Shown: positions 11,791 to 23,069 of the stretch, piece by piece
Position numbering within the stretch: the first letter of the stretch is position 1
How the letters are laid out: each line of letters begins with the position of its first letter
NCBI GenBank assembly: GCA_013076295.1
Contig: RQOL01000374.1
Location: forward strand, 1,550,001-1,614,000
Direction: 5' to 3'
Length of the DNA stretch: 64,000 bases
Source: Sanderia malayensis
Taxonomy: Eukaryota > Cnidaria > Scyphozoa > Semaeostomeae > Pelagiidae
Notes under the pieces: model-generated
The model's database searches: none
What the model was told of the DNA's origin: nothing
The model's input: only the letters and a program-made list of their open reading frames with translations
Position numbers and translations under genes: made by a program

Positions 11791-13001
11791 AGGTCTTCAC
11801 AAACTTTTGAGCATAAATTGCGTTGCTCACAGAGGGTGTCAGTCTACCAAAATGCACATACACAAATTACGGGGCTCAGATTGTGGTTCTAGCGGATCGG
11901 CATTGCACTACAGTGTGATGTTCCCTGTTGTGCTATCAGCACAACACTCAGAAAGCAAAGCCGTTAAAAGCTTTGAACATTGCTGGTTTGCCACGCCACT
12001 CCAGTCAATAAGATCCGCCAAGAACGATCCGGACACTTTCACAACACTCCAGTGTCCGGGGGTGTTCGCCAACAGCAACAACACGATCTGGGTCCTCGGT
12101 AGCACCCGTATCGGAAGAGGTATGCTTTGCCATGCTCTCCGATATTGCCTATGGGAGTATGGCTTTCCTTTTCTCTGTGAAAACTGCAATCTCTCCATTA
12201 ACCATAGTTGTTTTAACAAGAATTAGCATTGGATTATCCTCCTCTCATGTCCTTATTTATTATAACAATATGGCTCACCCCTTATTATGTAATCTCCCAA
12301 ATTTAAATTGCAGTTTTCATGAACAAGGAAACCTCGAACAAAGGTTACCCCTTGAAGTTGGTGTTCGAGCTTTAAACTAATGTAACCGGCAATCTTCTTT
12401 TTTTACTATAACCAAACTTAATGGTGAGAATGCACGAAGCATCACAACAGACATCCGTGTCGTTAAATTTGATATTGAACAATGCTGTCAACGTCGCCGA
12501 ACACTCCACATGATGAATGAAGACATCAATACAATCTACAGACGGGACAATTATAAATTTATTCGATTAAAGATTACTGATTATTGATTTATTTAAATAT
12601 ATTCTATTTATAAATTAGGAACGTTAAATGGACATTAGAAGGTTGTGTACATTTCTTCGTGCATGTTATATCCCATGCTTTCCTTCATGACATTGTATGC
12701 CAAAGGTTTTTATAGTTGTGTATAGCACATAATTGAAGCTATTGTCAATGATACTTACTTTATTACCGTTTATGTACTTATATATTATATACAAAAACAA
12801 TGTAGGATTAATGTACTCTCTGTTCAAATTTACTGAGTTTCATCAATGTCCGTTCTTAATGAGATGCATTTCTGCAGTTCTTCTTTGCCAATTATACCAC
12901 TTTATCCCTCATTAAAACGAGGTCGTTATATTGCATTAAAAAAAACTTTGGCCTCTTTTCCATCAATGGCTACCGGTAACACCGCTAACTTTTAAAATAA
13001 G
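11791..13001. other. Helitron 3' flank, no assigned gene
   Basis: Open stretches exist on both strands at 11820-12226 without recognisable motifs. The Helitron 3' hairpin is probably somewhere here. The rest is AT-rich and featureless. Confidence 0.4.
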
Positions 13002-13110
13002 AATTTGAAACAGCTTGGCTTGGCATCACATAAAGATCATCAAACAGGACAACTTATAGTTAAGAAACTATTTCCAAATTTACATGGGACATATTCAATG
13101 TATCTTACAG
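13002..13110 (+). CDS. Isolated candidate exon, unknown product
   Basis: A 109-nt open segment bounded by ATAAG upstream and a clean donor (ACAG|GTAATA) downstream. It encodes a compact peptide containing LGLASHKDHQTGQLIVKKLF. The amino-acid composition looks like coding sequence, but I do not recognise the family and see no partner exon nearby. It may be a relic exon of a TE or host gene. Confidence 0.25.
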
Positions 13111-14283
13111 GTAATACACTGATATCTTATTTTTAACTTATTCCGAATTCAATTTCCTGAAGTTGTTAAACCATCTTAATTTCGGTTAGGCCATGCAAAC
13201 TTCACTTCACTGATATTGCAACGAAATCGAAAATTTACATTAGTTATTTTATACATTTATGGTTTACTTGCTTCCAAAATAAATTTTTTATGCCCTGACT
13301 ACATGTGCCTGCCAGTGTTAGCTTGGATTTAAAATGATTCTTTATTAGTATTCTAAGTAAGCAATTTATGGATTATTTATTCTTCATTGCCTTCATGTGT
13401 CACAAGCAAAATATATTGACATCCCCATGAAACTATTTTTATCTTCAATATTAATAATGGATGAAGTATTCATAGACCAGTGGAAAGATAATTTTCACTT
13501 ATTTTGCATTCCAAACATCTTCTTCCATGTAATCCATAAGGGCTATTGACCATTATGGCTGCACAACTATCATGTTGTCCTATTATCCTATAACTATCAT
13601 ATGGTCATTTCATTGATTATTAATTCTTCCTTTTTTCCCGTATGATTCTTATTGAAGTAAATACTGAAGTACTTAACCGAAGCTGTCAATGTCACTAATA
13701 CTTGCTATTCACACCATGCAAATGTCAAATGACCAAAACAAACATTTACTACACTAAGCATGAAATGTCAATGGAAACCTTGAAAAACTCATGGGAGGAG
13801 AATTCTGTTAATGTGAGTTTCTATCACATTGTAATTTAAGCAGCTTTTGTGTCAGGTTATTGCCTAATTATAATAGACTTATATGGGACACTGTTAAAAT
13901 AACAATGTATTTCTTTTATCCTTGGTATGCAGCTGCAATATTTGCACAAAATTATTGCTCATCTGTTATGTCATATGTATATCAGTAAAATTTAAGTCCA
14001 TTGTTCTGCTAACCTACCCACAGCTACAATTTACATTTATTCAACTTTTCACTATCCATTCACCAAAACTTTTGTGCTTTCAAAGGTCAATTGCCATCTT
14101 ATGATGCAATATTCCATGTCAATGCAAAAATCGCCAATACGAGGCTTATTTTGTCAAAACAAGGCCAATGTCTTCAACTTTATTCTACTTCTCCCTAAAG
14201 TGCTGTGTACTATTTGGAAGCATGACCGAAAGCAAATACTAAGGTGAGCCTAGGGAGCCAAACCATTCTACGTGAGGTCTGAA
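13111..14283. other. AT-rich non-coding stretch
   Basis: No ORF or repeat that I can support. Confidence 0.5.
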
Positions 14284-15060
14284 GAGCACGAATGCAGCGC
14301 ACAAAGTGCGCCCTATCAGTCAATGTTTCTTGATAATAGATACACAGGCGAGCGCAGCGAGCCAACCCATTGTACGTGGGGTTGAAAGAGGCATGAGCGG
14401 TAGCGAATGCAGCGCACGAAGTGCGCCTTATCAATCGATGTTTCTTGATAATAGATGGACAGGCGAGCGTAGAGAGCTAACCCATTGTAAGTGGGGTTGA
14501 AAGAGGCATGAGCGGTAGCGAATGCAGCGCACAAAGTGCGCCCTCTCAGTCAATGTTTCTTGATAATAGATACACAGGCGAGCGTAGCGAGCCAACCCAT
14601 TGTACACGGGGTTGAAAGAGGCATGAGCGGCAGCGAATGCAGCGCACGAAGTGCGCCAACCAGATTAAGCATTTTTTACTTGACGGGCTGTGGCAATCGA
14701 GCAAAGACACCAGTGTGTATGTATGTAGGTATGTATGTATGTATGTATGTATGTATGTATGTATGTATTTATGTTTGTATGTATGGGCATGAGCATCAGC
14801 GAATGCAGTGCACGAAGTGCGCCAACCACAGGCGAGCGCAGCGAGCTAACCCATTGTACGTGAGGTAGAAAGGGGATGAGCGTTAGCGAATGCAGCGCAC
14901 GAAGTGCGCCAACCATAGGCAAGCGCAGCGAGCTAACCCATTGTAAGTGGGGTTGAAAGGGGCATGAGCGTAAGCGAATGCAGTGCACGAAATGCGCCAA
15001 CCAGATTAAGCCTTTTTTACTTGACGGGCTGGGGCGAACGAGCGAAGCGAGTGATGACCC
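14284..15060 (+). repeat. Second cluster of the GC-rich dispersed repeat
   Basis: Four 115-bp-type units come first, followed by a TATG/TATT microsatellite (14717-14785). Then come about three shorter, roughly 87-bp units that lack the TCAATGTTTCTTGATAATAG segment, ending in GGGGCGAACGAGCGAAGCGAG and CCCCTAG at about 15060. The short and long unit types show that the spacer can be gained or lost as a block. The end sequence CCCCTAG is the inverted form of the TAGCCGGGG terminus seen at 40624 and 54682. Confidence 0.88.
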
Positions 15061-15610
15061 CTAGTTATATATATAGTATGGGCAAAGGGATTCATTTATG
15101 AAGATTTTGTTCTTTTTCTCCTGGTCGGCTACGTCAAACCCAAAGCTTTCAATAGTTTTGATCTTGAGATTTTTTCGACTGAACATGATCTGTTCTTCAA
15201 TTTTTCTGTTAAAAAATTTGGCGATGATGGCTGGATTTCCCTTTGTCGATCTCAAACGATGACAAGCAACGATTTCATGTGTGTTGACTCGGACTCCAAT
15301 TTCCTTGCAGATCTTGAGAATGATTTCCTCCGGGTTTTCTCCCTCTTTTTGGGGAATTTCACTGACTTCAATTGAGTCTTGTCGACTGTATTGCTGGAGA
15401 TCGTGTATCTCATTCTGTTGATGATTGATTTCCTTTTTCAGATCTTCCATTTCCTTTGTTGCCTGACTTTGCTGTTCTTCAATCTTTTGGTCGTTTTTTA
15501 AGATATTGTCGGCGATCTTTTTTTGGTTATCATATTGCTTGCTAATAAATTCGGCTGATTTTTGATAGCTTGCAATCCTTTTCTCCATTTCTGCAAACTT
15601 CTCCAATATC
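15061..15610 (-). pseudogene. LINE ORF1-like protein fragment (coiled coil and RRM-like)
   Basis: Minus-strand ORF with a long charged coiled coil (about 80 residues, containing EDLKKEINHQQNEIHDLQQ), followed by an RRM-like region (EEIILKICKEIGVRV, then EIVACHRLRSTKGNPAIIAKF). This layout is that of the nucleic-acid-binding ORF1 chaperone of L1/CR1-like retrotransposons. The ORF ends at the TATATA junction with the GC-rich repeat (15061-15072), so its C-terminus is probably truncated by that repeat. The N-terminal part of the reported open frame (beyond about 15610) does not look related. Confidence 0.7.
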
Positions 15611-15927
15611 TTGTGGAAGCTTACACTTGGAAGATGGTATTTTAAGACAAAGTCTGTTGATGCATGTATTGGAAGTTGGTAAAAATGACCATTTATCACA
15701 ACCTGTAGCCTGTTCGCAACAAATGCTGGGGCACATAACAAGACCAAGTGGTGGCTCTGAAAGAGGACCGGTTGTAAACTGTAAAATACTTGAAAGATCA
15801 ATTAAACCTCTTCTTCCAGATTCTGCGATTCTGCGATTCTTTAATGAAACCCTCTCTGCCTCGACAGGCTTCAATCAGGACTGGGTTCGTCATTTTAAAG
15901 TGAGGTCTTGTGACGTTGTTTATTTTT
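15611..15927. other. Open on both strands, unassigned
   Basis: A plus-strand frame through 15570-15900 contains GPVVNCKILERSIKPLLPDS and ends at a possible donor (AAA|GTGAGG at about 15900). The minus strand is open over much of the same stretch. I recognise neither. Confidence 0.25.
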
Positions 15928-17301
15928 TTACATCATTTTCTCCTTATACGAATTCATTGCTTCAATAATTTTGACTATTTTCCTTTGCGTGGAATTTTTT
16001 TCTGAATTGATATCTTTTCTTGATATTCCTTTCACATTGTGCAATCTCCTTATGACCTTGCATTCTAGTAGATGTTCAGTTGTGTCCTGTTCTGTTTCAC
16101 ATAGCTCGCATTTGTTCTCTTCATTGTCTCTTTGCCCTTTCAAATTTCCTTTAACGTTAATCATGTTCAATCTTGTCTACATTATTATCTTAATTTCTTC
16201 TATATTTCCTTGAGTTATGTAATTTTTCATTTCATGTTGGTCATTCTTTATGAATCTTAGTTTTTCATCATGTCCTCAAATTCATCCTGAATGTGCTTAC
16301 TAATTTCCTCTTTTTCTTCTTTTTTCCAGCTCGAATTGTGTATCTGCTTTAAATCCTTAATTTCTCTTTCTAGGTTATATTTCTTTTCTTAGAATACAAT
16401 CTCCGAGTGCCATGAATTTGTCCACTCTTCACTTCACTTCTTCTTGAGTTTTTAAAATTTCTGTCGCTATTATTTTTTCGTCAGAGGTCATTAAGTGGTG
16501 CAGATACATAAGTTTTTTGTAATGAATTCGTTTTTCCATTGACAATGTTCATGTTTCTGCAAGCAATCCCCAGTATCGGGTACTCTCATTCATTCCAAAG
16601 ATAGATGTTAAAACTGTCTTGCATTCTTTCAAGCTCATTGATATTATCTGTAGTTAAATTTGTCCATGTTTCTGAATTATTGAGTACCGTCGGCATTATC
16701 ATCGTTTCCATTATCTTTGAACATATTTCATATATCAATTTACCTGTTAAGCTAGGGTTGGCAATGTGCATCATGTTCTTTATAGCTCCATTCATCTTTA
16801 TTTTTCGTTTTTCTATATTATTTTTGTGATTTCCATTCTAATCAATAAAATTACCTAAATATTTATATTCACTCGCCCATGTTATTTTTCCTTTCTTGAA
16901 TTACTTTTTAATTTCTTCCTTTCTTCTTTTTTTATTACCTATTATTTCCTATTACTTACTTTTTTCACAATTGAATGTCATCTTCTTTTCTTCGTCCATA
17001 TATTTACAGTAGTCTCCACAATATTTTCTTCACTCCCTAGTCCATATATATCATCCACAAATACCAATGTTGAAATATCCAAATCTATTCCTATCTTTTC
17101 TATCATTCTGTGGCTTGTTCTGCTTATTTTGTCTGTTGATATACCGCAAAGAATTGTTCCGAATACTGTTCCTTGTCTTACTATTTTGTTAAACTCAATA
17201 CATTGTCCTGAATATACTGAATACGTTTTTATTGCTCGCATGCTAGTCTTCCATAATTCTACAATGCAATCCAGCCTTTTTTTCACCCAGCCTGTATACA
17301 A
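15928..17301 (-). pseudogene. Decayed LINE reverse transcriptase
   Basis: Three separated minus-strand pieces fit one non-LTR RT read from high to low coordinate. 16978-17301 has IVRQGTVFGTILCGISTDKI and then LVFVDDI, the RT palm motifs with an intact FVDD catalytic pair. 16586-16795 has LIYEICSKIMETMIMPTVL, the thumb-side segment. 15928-16170 has the C-terminal Cys/His finger CELCETEQDTTEHLLECKVI. Many frameshifts and stops separate them. The ORF1-like fragment at 15061 lies on the 3' side, so it is not the ORF1 of this copy. Confidence 0.7.
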
Positions 17302-18640
17302 AATGCTTATTTTTCGTTATTCATGGCGCTTCTTAGTTGCTGATGGCGCTTCTTAGTTGCTTCTTAGCTGCTTCTTAGTTGTTATTCATGGCGCTTCTGT
17401 AAGTTGCTTTTTAAGCTTCTGGAGCCTAGTGTCTTACAAAAAATATATTGCCACACAAAAGTATGAAAATAGCAAAATAAGCCACATACCGTGGGTTAAT
17501 TTTTATAGATCAATGGTAGTATCTTTGCTGTATAGTTTCGCTGAAAACTTTTGTAGTGTAAACCTGTGTGTGGCATGTTGAAATCAGTCAAAATGTTATG
17601 AAAACAGTTTTCTCACTTTTCTTCATGTAAAACTCCTTAGATTTGCGACACCCTGTTTTGAAGTTGCAATCTCCGCATGGGCAAACAATTAAATTCACAA
17701 TTGACCACACAAGCATGGCGGAAATGACCCCCTGCATGCAGCAAGCTTGGTGGTACGTATCTAATTTGTTCAGAGGTGAGGTCATGGTATGAAGTCAGAG
17801 GATTTGGAGGCTCCTCCACGTGTACTATATGATATGCAGGCTTATTCACTAAAAGATCGTGTGTGTGATTTCCAGAGTTCTCAGAAGGGGATGTCTTGAA
17901 TGTTTGTTGTGATGTGAAATATCTTACATAGCTATTTAACTCCTACACAGAAGCTGAACTACCTGATTGACTTTTGCTGGAACTGACTTACTTCTTGCCG
18001 GATTATGTTGGTTTACGCTGGCGAAAGCTCCAAATTCCTGTCACGAACTCCATTTTCGAAAAAAGTATTCACTCTTTACCTGACCCGTTTCGCCTTTTGC
18101 TGCAATTTGATTGGCTCTTTTGGAACTTCACATAAACAGTGAGGCTTTTTCGTTATCATGCAATATTAGGTACTTTTGGAGAAGACGCAAGTTTTTGTTT
18201 TGTACACAAAAACATGAGGTGGACGTCTTTCAAAGTGTTTTACGACCTGAATTATCTTCGTAATGAGCAGTTAATTGTTTGAAAGACCCCTGGCGAGTTG
18301 CAGCAAACAATAGAGAACACAGGTGCATTTGCGAAAATTCAATTTTAGCCAGCCACATTTGATTATCTTTTACCCAAACACTTTTGATAATTGTTGACCA
18401 ACATATTACCTTCATGTCGGTCTTTTTTAGTCCCACTGGATCACTATTTGCCATGCTTTAGCAAGTAAAAGTATTCTTATATAATGTAACTATACGTGGA
18501 AGAGAAAACAGTCAATAGACCAAACTCTGCATCTCGATAAGCCTGTTTCTTGGTTTCCCACTCAACAGGGGATGTACTAATAAATAAATTCCTATTTACA
18601 GAGTATTTATATGCTACGGGTGATGAAAAAATTGGAGGGT
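17302..18640. other. Non-coding stretch with short repeats
   Basis: 17314-17400 contains five or six copies of a CTTCTTAGTTG/GGCGCTTCTTAG unit. 18010-18130 belongs to a dispersed repeat that recurs inverted at 57050-57160 (shared TTGATTGGCTCTTTT and CGAACTCCAT segments). A minus-strand ORF at 17637-17849 (containing YVPPSLLHAGGHFRHACVV) is open but not recognised. Confidence 0.5.
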
Positions 18641-18836
18641 TGTAATGCTTTGTTCTATTGTTCTTAATTGGAGGCGTGATGTTCTATTCTTTGATGTGCG
18701 ATGTGGCTAAGATTGTTGAATTCCCTGGGGTGATATTGTTTACGGCTATGTGCTAATTAGTAGTTGTTTCTTACGGTGGCGGCAGGCTGAGGCAAGTTCT
18801 TTTTTTTATTGACGGTGGCTAAGTGAGGTCGGCAAA

Positions 18837-19490
18837 TCATAAACAATTTTTCTTTGATACATAAATTACGTCTTTTGTTGGAACTATTGTAGGCCCGTCT
18901 TGTTCAAAGAGTTTTCCAAGAAATTGTGTGGTCGATGTTACTGTCTTTAAGTGTCCAAATGTATTTACTAAGTTCCGTTGAGTGTCTGTGTTTGTTGTGG
19001 CGAAATGATGATGTGTGGTTTCTGTATCTGGTCTTGAATTGGTTCTCAGTAAGTCCGACGTATGTTTCTGTAGCATTGTTGTCTAGGCATTTGACTGTGG
19101 CTTGGTAGATGACGGATTTTGGTAGACAGTTTCCATTGAGTGGGCATGTATCCTTGCGTCGGCAGTTGCATGTCTTATTTTCATTACAGCCGATTGAGTT
19201 GTTGATGTTCTTGTTGTTAGTGATGGTGTTGTTGATGGTCATGATGTTGTTCGGCTGATGTGAGTTGATGATGTGCTTGTTGCGGTTGTTGATGACTTGT
19301 TTGGTGTTGTTCATGCAGCTGTAACTAACTTTGATGTTGTTTTGGTTGAAGATTTTTCGGATTGGGTGGTTTACAGGGAAGTACTGATCTATCAAGTTAA
19401 GGAATTTGTGGCCGATGTTGGTGCTAACAACTTTGCTGTACGGGGGGATTGTACCAGAGCATGTTCATGCCGTCAGGTATGTTCTTTGTA
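18837..19490 (-). pseudogene. Penelope-like GIY-YIG endonuclease domain
   Basis: The frame running 19395-18904 shows a Cys-rich linker (CNCRRKDTCPLNGNC), then VIYQATV (the GIY half) and TYVGLTENQFKTRYRNHTSSF (the YIG half with the conserved Arg), and finally STELSKYIWTLKDSNIDHTI. The endonuclease nicks the target to prime integration. It is out of frame with the RT because of a one-base change near the G6 run at 19441-19446. The downstream end past 18904 changes frame again. Confidence 0.85.
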
Positions 19491-19499
19491 GTAATTGGT

Positions 19500-20236
19500 G
19501 GGTAGTTGCTATTGTGGTGAACGTATTGAAGTGTGGAGTTGGGCTTTCTGAAGGTTTGGTAAGTGCTTTTTTGTAGCTTGAGGATGACGTTGAGTAAATT
19601 GATGGTGTATTTGTTGGCTTCTATTGTGATGCGTATTCCATCGTTGTGGAAAATGCTGCAAATCTGTTTCTTGATGTTTTCTGTGTGTCTTGGTGTTGCG
19701 TGTATAATTGCGAGTCTGTCGTCTCAGTATAGTCCTACGTTGATGTCGAGGTGCTGTAGCTGGGAAAGGAGCTCACATGGAAAGGAGCTTCCAACCAGCT
19801 CACATGTTTTGGCATCCCCATATGTCCCCATAGTAACGTTAAATGTCGTGTCCCCTTTCTTTTGCCACGGCTGCATGTCGTGTACTGGGATGGATTTTTT
19901 GGCGTGTATGATAATGTCTTTTTCGTCCTCGGTGATGTTGTCGTAAGATGACATGAAGTTAAGGGCTTCGTTGAGAAGATCTTGGCTGATGGATGGGTAG
20001 AATTTGACGACGTCAAAGCTGATGAAATTGTGATCTTTCTGATTTTTGACGTTTTCGAACCATTTGATTACTGCTGGCATACTTTTCCATTGGTTAAACT
20101 TGGGTGCTTTTCTGTTGTTACTGTTAACTCTGTCAAGGATTTCTTTACTAATTCTGCCTATTTCCTTATTACTACACATGAATTTTGTTATTGTACTGAA
20201 ATTATTGCGCCAAAATTATTGCTCTTTGTTGTTTGA
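19500..20236 (-). pseudogene. Penelope-like reverse transcriptase, nonsense in the catalytic motif
   Basis: The minus-strand frame includes HNFISFDVVKFYPSISQDLL (RT motif A, with the first catalytic Asp) and FNVTMGTYGDAKTCELVGS. It then runs to NVGLY, an in-frame TGA at 19724-19726, and DDRLAIIHATPR. In this family the position is a YRDD-type active site, so the arginine codon (probably CGA) has become TGA exactly inside the catalytic box. Downstream, SIFHNDGIRITIEANKYTIN continues in the same frame. Confidence 0.82.
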
Positions 20237-20260
20237 TTTATTTCATTCATGATGATGCGT

Positions 20261-21821
20261 GCGTCCATAGAATTTCTTCCTTTGTTGCGAATTGATGAAA
20301 TCTATCCACCTCCTTCTCCCTACAGTTTTAGGGTGATCATCCTGATAAAGCAATTCTGATTTATCGGGTGTATTTCCATGGGCTAGCAAAACACATCGAT
20401 ATGGCATATTTTCCCAGTTTCACACATAAATCTAATCTAACAATCTTTAATCATGTTTTGATGCTCTTCTTGTGATCCCCGTCCAGTTCCCGTACAGTTT
20501 TAACATTGCACGGCCTATGGCCGCCGCCACTGAGCACAACGAGCAGCCACTACATGGGAATTTTGTAATTCCTCCCCACAGCTGCAAACTCATCGCAAGC
20601 CTTTCAAACTCAATTGCCATAATGCGCCGACCTGTTTCTTATCATCAAAGTCAAAAAAACAAATATGGAGCCCATCGTGTCAGAGAAAATCGCTGTCAAA
20701 TTTGTTGCTTCAGGACGGGAAAATGAACGGGGCACAAGTAGGCTCAACTATGATGTCATAGTTGGCTCGACCCAGTCCTAAAAGTTAACCACGAAAAAGT
20801 GGCACGCGTTGCCTCGTATCTCAAAAATTACTTGTGATATCAAAAAAATATAAACGGATTCAGAATCAGCGCATTCGAATCTATAGTTTTAGCCAATAAA
20901 AAAATAAGGTGTAGAGGCACTTTAATATTTTGTTTCATTGTATAATGCTTAATACATTTCAACCTTATCATATGTAACATCTGGCTTGAAGAGTTCAAAA
21001 CTGTGGTACATTGAAATGAGAGTAGGCCAGTGTATATTCCAATCAGGTCAAACATTTTTAACATTTATTTTTAATTTAGTTATTCTTAGAAAAATCCTAT
21101 GATATTCTATTGCCCTGTACGTGAGTATGAGCGTGTAGACCTTTTCCAGCTGTATCTCTGAATCCTGTTAGCCCATGAGATAGGCAGTGTTTAAATTAAG
21201 TGTTTCACCATGAGGGACAAATGATGGCAGTGTTTAAATGGTAGATATGAAGCTCCTTAACAAGAAAAAGCATGATAGCAATCTATGTTTGGTAGCCTTC
21301 TATAAGATATGAACGTTTTCTGAAAATCATCATAATCATCATAACATGGAAATGGCAAAGTCGCTTTCCACCTATCTTTTCAGAATGTAAGGTGGTAATT
21401 TAGCACAAAAATGCATGGATATTACTTTTAAATGAACTTGAGAAGTTCCAGGGGGTGCTGTGACTAAACAGGGGGCTATAGTCAATCACCCCCTTTGAAA
21501 TAAATATAACCGGAAAATGTAACATTTTTTGGCTTGTGGGAAAACATTTGTATCAATTGCAAGGAGAGATTATAATTTATTAACATTTAAAAAGTACATA
21601 AACGAAACATCCTTTAGAAATACAAATCCTTTTGTGAAACTGTTATTCTTCGTCTGAGTCATCACTCTCTAAAACTTCAACTTCATCAGTAAAGTTGCCA
21701 CAGTCACTTCAACAGTTTGCTTCTGTAATTCAATCCATTGTCTATGCACTCACACGAACCTCTTACGCATATTTGACGGCAATCACATGATAAAAACTTG
21801 ACAACTTCTTGCGGGCAGGCT
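20261..21821. other. Non-coding stretch between Penelope and copia elements
   Basis: Contains a 9-bp near-palindrome (CAACTATGA-TG-TCATAGTTG, about 20743-20762). No supported gene. Confidence 0.5.
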
Positions 21822-21826
21822 TGCAT

Positions 21827-22013
21827 TGTTGTTATTGAGACTTTAATGAACCCCGTCCAGGAAGATTATCGAGCAATAAACTTTGAACTATCGTTCTGTT
21901 ATGATCAGTTGATTCCGTTCTACTGTTATGTTACGTTGACTTACATATATACAAGTTTTGTTATGTTCTGTTACGAATGTGTTTTCAATGTTGTCTAACT
22001 CTGCTATCTAACA
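21827..22013 (+). repeat. 5' LTR of the copia element
   Basis: Begins TGTTGTTATTGAGAC and ends TATCTAACA (TG...CA ends), preceded by the 5-bp duplication TGCAT. Contains TATATATACAAG as a possible TATA region at about 21946. Confidence 0.93.
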
Positions 22014-22030
22014 ATGGTTATGGGCCCAGT
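22014..22030 (+). promoter_or_regulatory. Primer-binding site matching internal initiator tRNA-Met
   Basis: Immediately after the LTR the sequence GGTTATGGGCCCAG is complementary to the anticodon stem-loop region of initiator tRNA-Met rather than to a tRNA 3' end. Drosophila copia uses this half-tRNA priming. The match is from memory of the tRNA sequence. Confidence 0.75.
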
Positions 22031-22089
22031 CATGGTGCTGATGGTGTGTGTTATGATATTGTGAGGATTCGTGGCAGTGTCTTGTTGAG

Positions 22090-23060
22090 ATGGAAGACTG
22101 ATTGCCTAGTATCGAAAAGTTAACTGATTCCAACTGGCCTATATGGAAGTTGCAGATAACAGCTTATCTACAGGTGCGTGAACTATGGAAATTGCGTACT
22201 GGAGAAGAAACGGAACCTGTTTTACCTGCTGGTGGAAATAATGAAAATGCTAATGGACACGCTGAGTTAATTTCAAAGTATCATGTACGTGTCCCTCATG
22301 GTAAATCGATTTTGCTATAAACGGTGTCAAATAGCCAGCTTCATGTTATTGCTCAACAGAGTTTGAATACACCAGAAGCGATGTGGGATGAACTTGTTGG
22401 AACTTCTGAACGGCCTACTTTGTATAGCAAGCTATAATTGCAAACACAGTTGTTAGATTTGAAAATGGACAGTAAATCTACGATTGACTTTTATTTTAAG
22501 GAATTGCAGGATCTTACTGAGAGACTAGCAGCCCTCGGTGCCCCAGTTGATAATGACTTTCGAGTTGCTTTGTTGTTGAGAGGTCTTCCTCAGTCGTATG
22601 ATGGACTGCGTATGGCTTTTGTTGCAAAAGCTACTGTGTCAGTGTCTGAATTAAGGGGAGCTCTTAAAACTGAAGAACGTCGACTATATCCTGGTGTAGG
22701 CTCACTGGGAGCAAGTGCTACATCTGTTTTAGCTGCACGTGGTGGTAGTAGAGTGCGTTTCAAGGGAAAGCAAAAGTCACGTTTTAATGGGCCTCCAGGT
22801 CCATGTTATGGTTGTGGAAAAATAGGACACTTTCACAAAAATTGCCCAACTATCCCCTATAGACATAGTGTTAAGAAAGCTGAACAAAAAGCTAGTAATA
22901 CAGATGGAAATATGTCATATCAAGATCCTCAGGATACTATTCTTACAATTGCTTCTGGTTCTGAGATAAAGGCAAAACACAAAAGTGTCTGGATAATTGA
23001 TTCAGGTGCAACAAAACATATGTCACCTCGTAAGGAATTCTTCAAGAAATATGTTCAGTT
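22090..23060 (+). pseudogene. copia Gag and protease
   Basis: The probable start ATG at 22090 is followed by an in-frame TGA at 22099. The same frame continues with the LTDSNWPIWKLQITAYL capsid motif typical of copia Gag. Further in-frame stops lie at 22318-22320 and 22435-22437. A CCHC zinc knuckle (CYGCGKIGHFHKNC, about 22802-22845) precedes the aspartic protease motif WIIDSGATKHMS (about 22990-23025). A one-base frame change near 23065 leads into the integrase frame. All lesions keep recognisable flanking protein. Confidence 0.9.
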
Positions 23061-23069
23061 TAAGTACCT

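Larger units (their letters stand above)
18640..20260 (-). mobile_element. Penelope-like element (RT plus GIY-YIG endonuclease), 5'-truncated and inactive
   Basis: Read on the minus strand, an RT domain (20236 to about 19500) is followed by a C-terminal GIY-YIG endonuclease (19490-18840), the defining architecture of endonuclease-bearing Penelope-like elements. I did not find the terminal repeats. Three lesions are visible: a stop in the RT catalytic motif (19724-19726), a frame change near a G6 run (about 19441-19446), and loss of the upstream RT part. Confidence 0.85.

Noticed and set aside
14210..15000. ORFs in both strands of the GC-rich repeat cluster
   Set aside because: Repeat translations; the hairpin unit gives open frames by composition.
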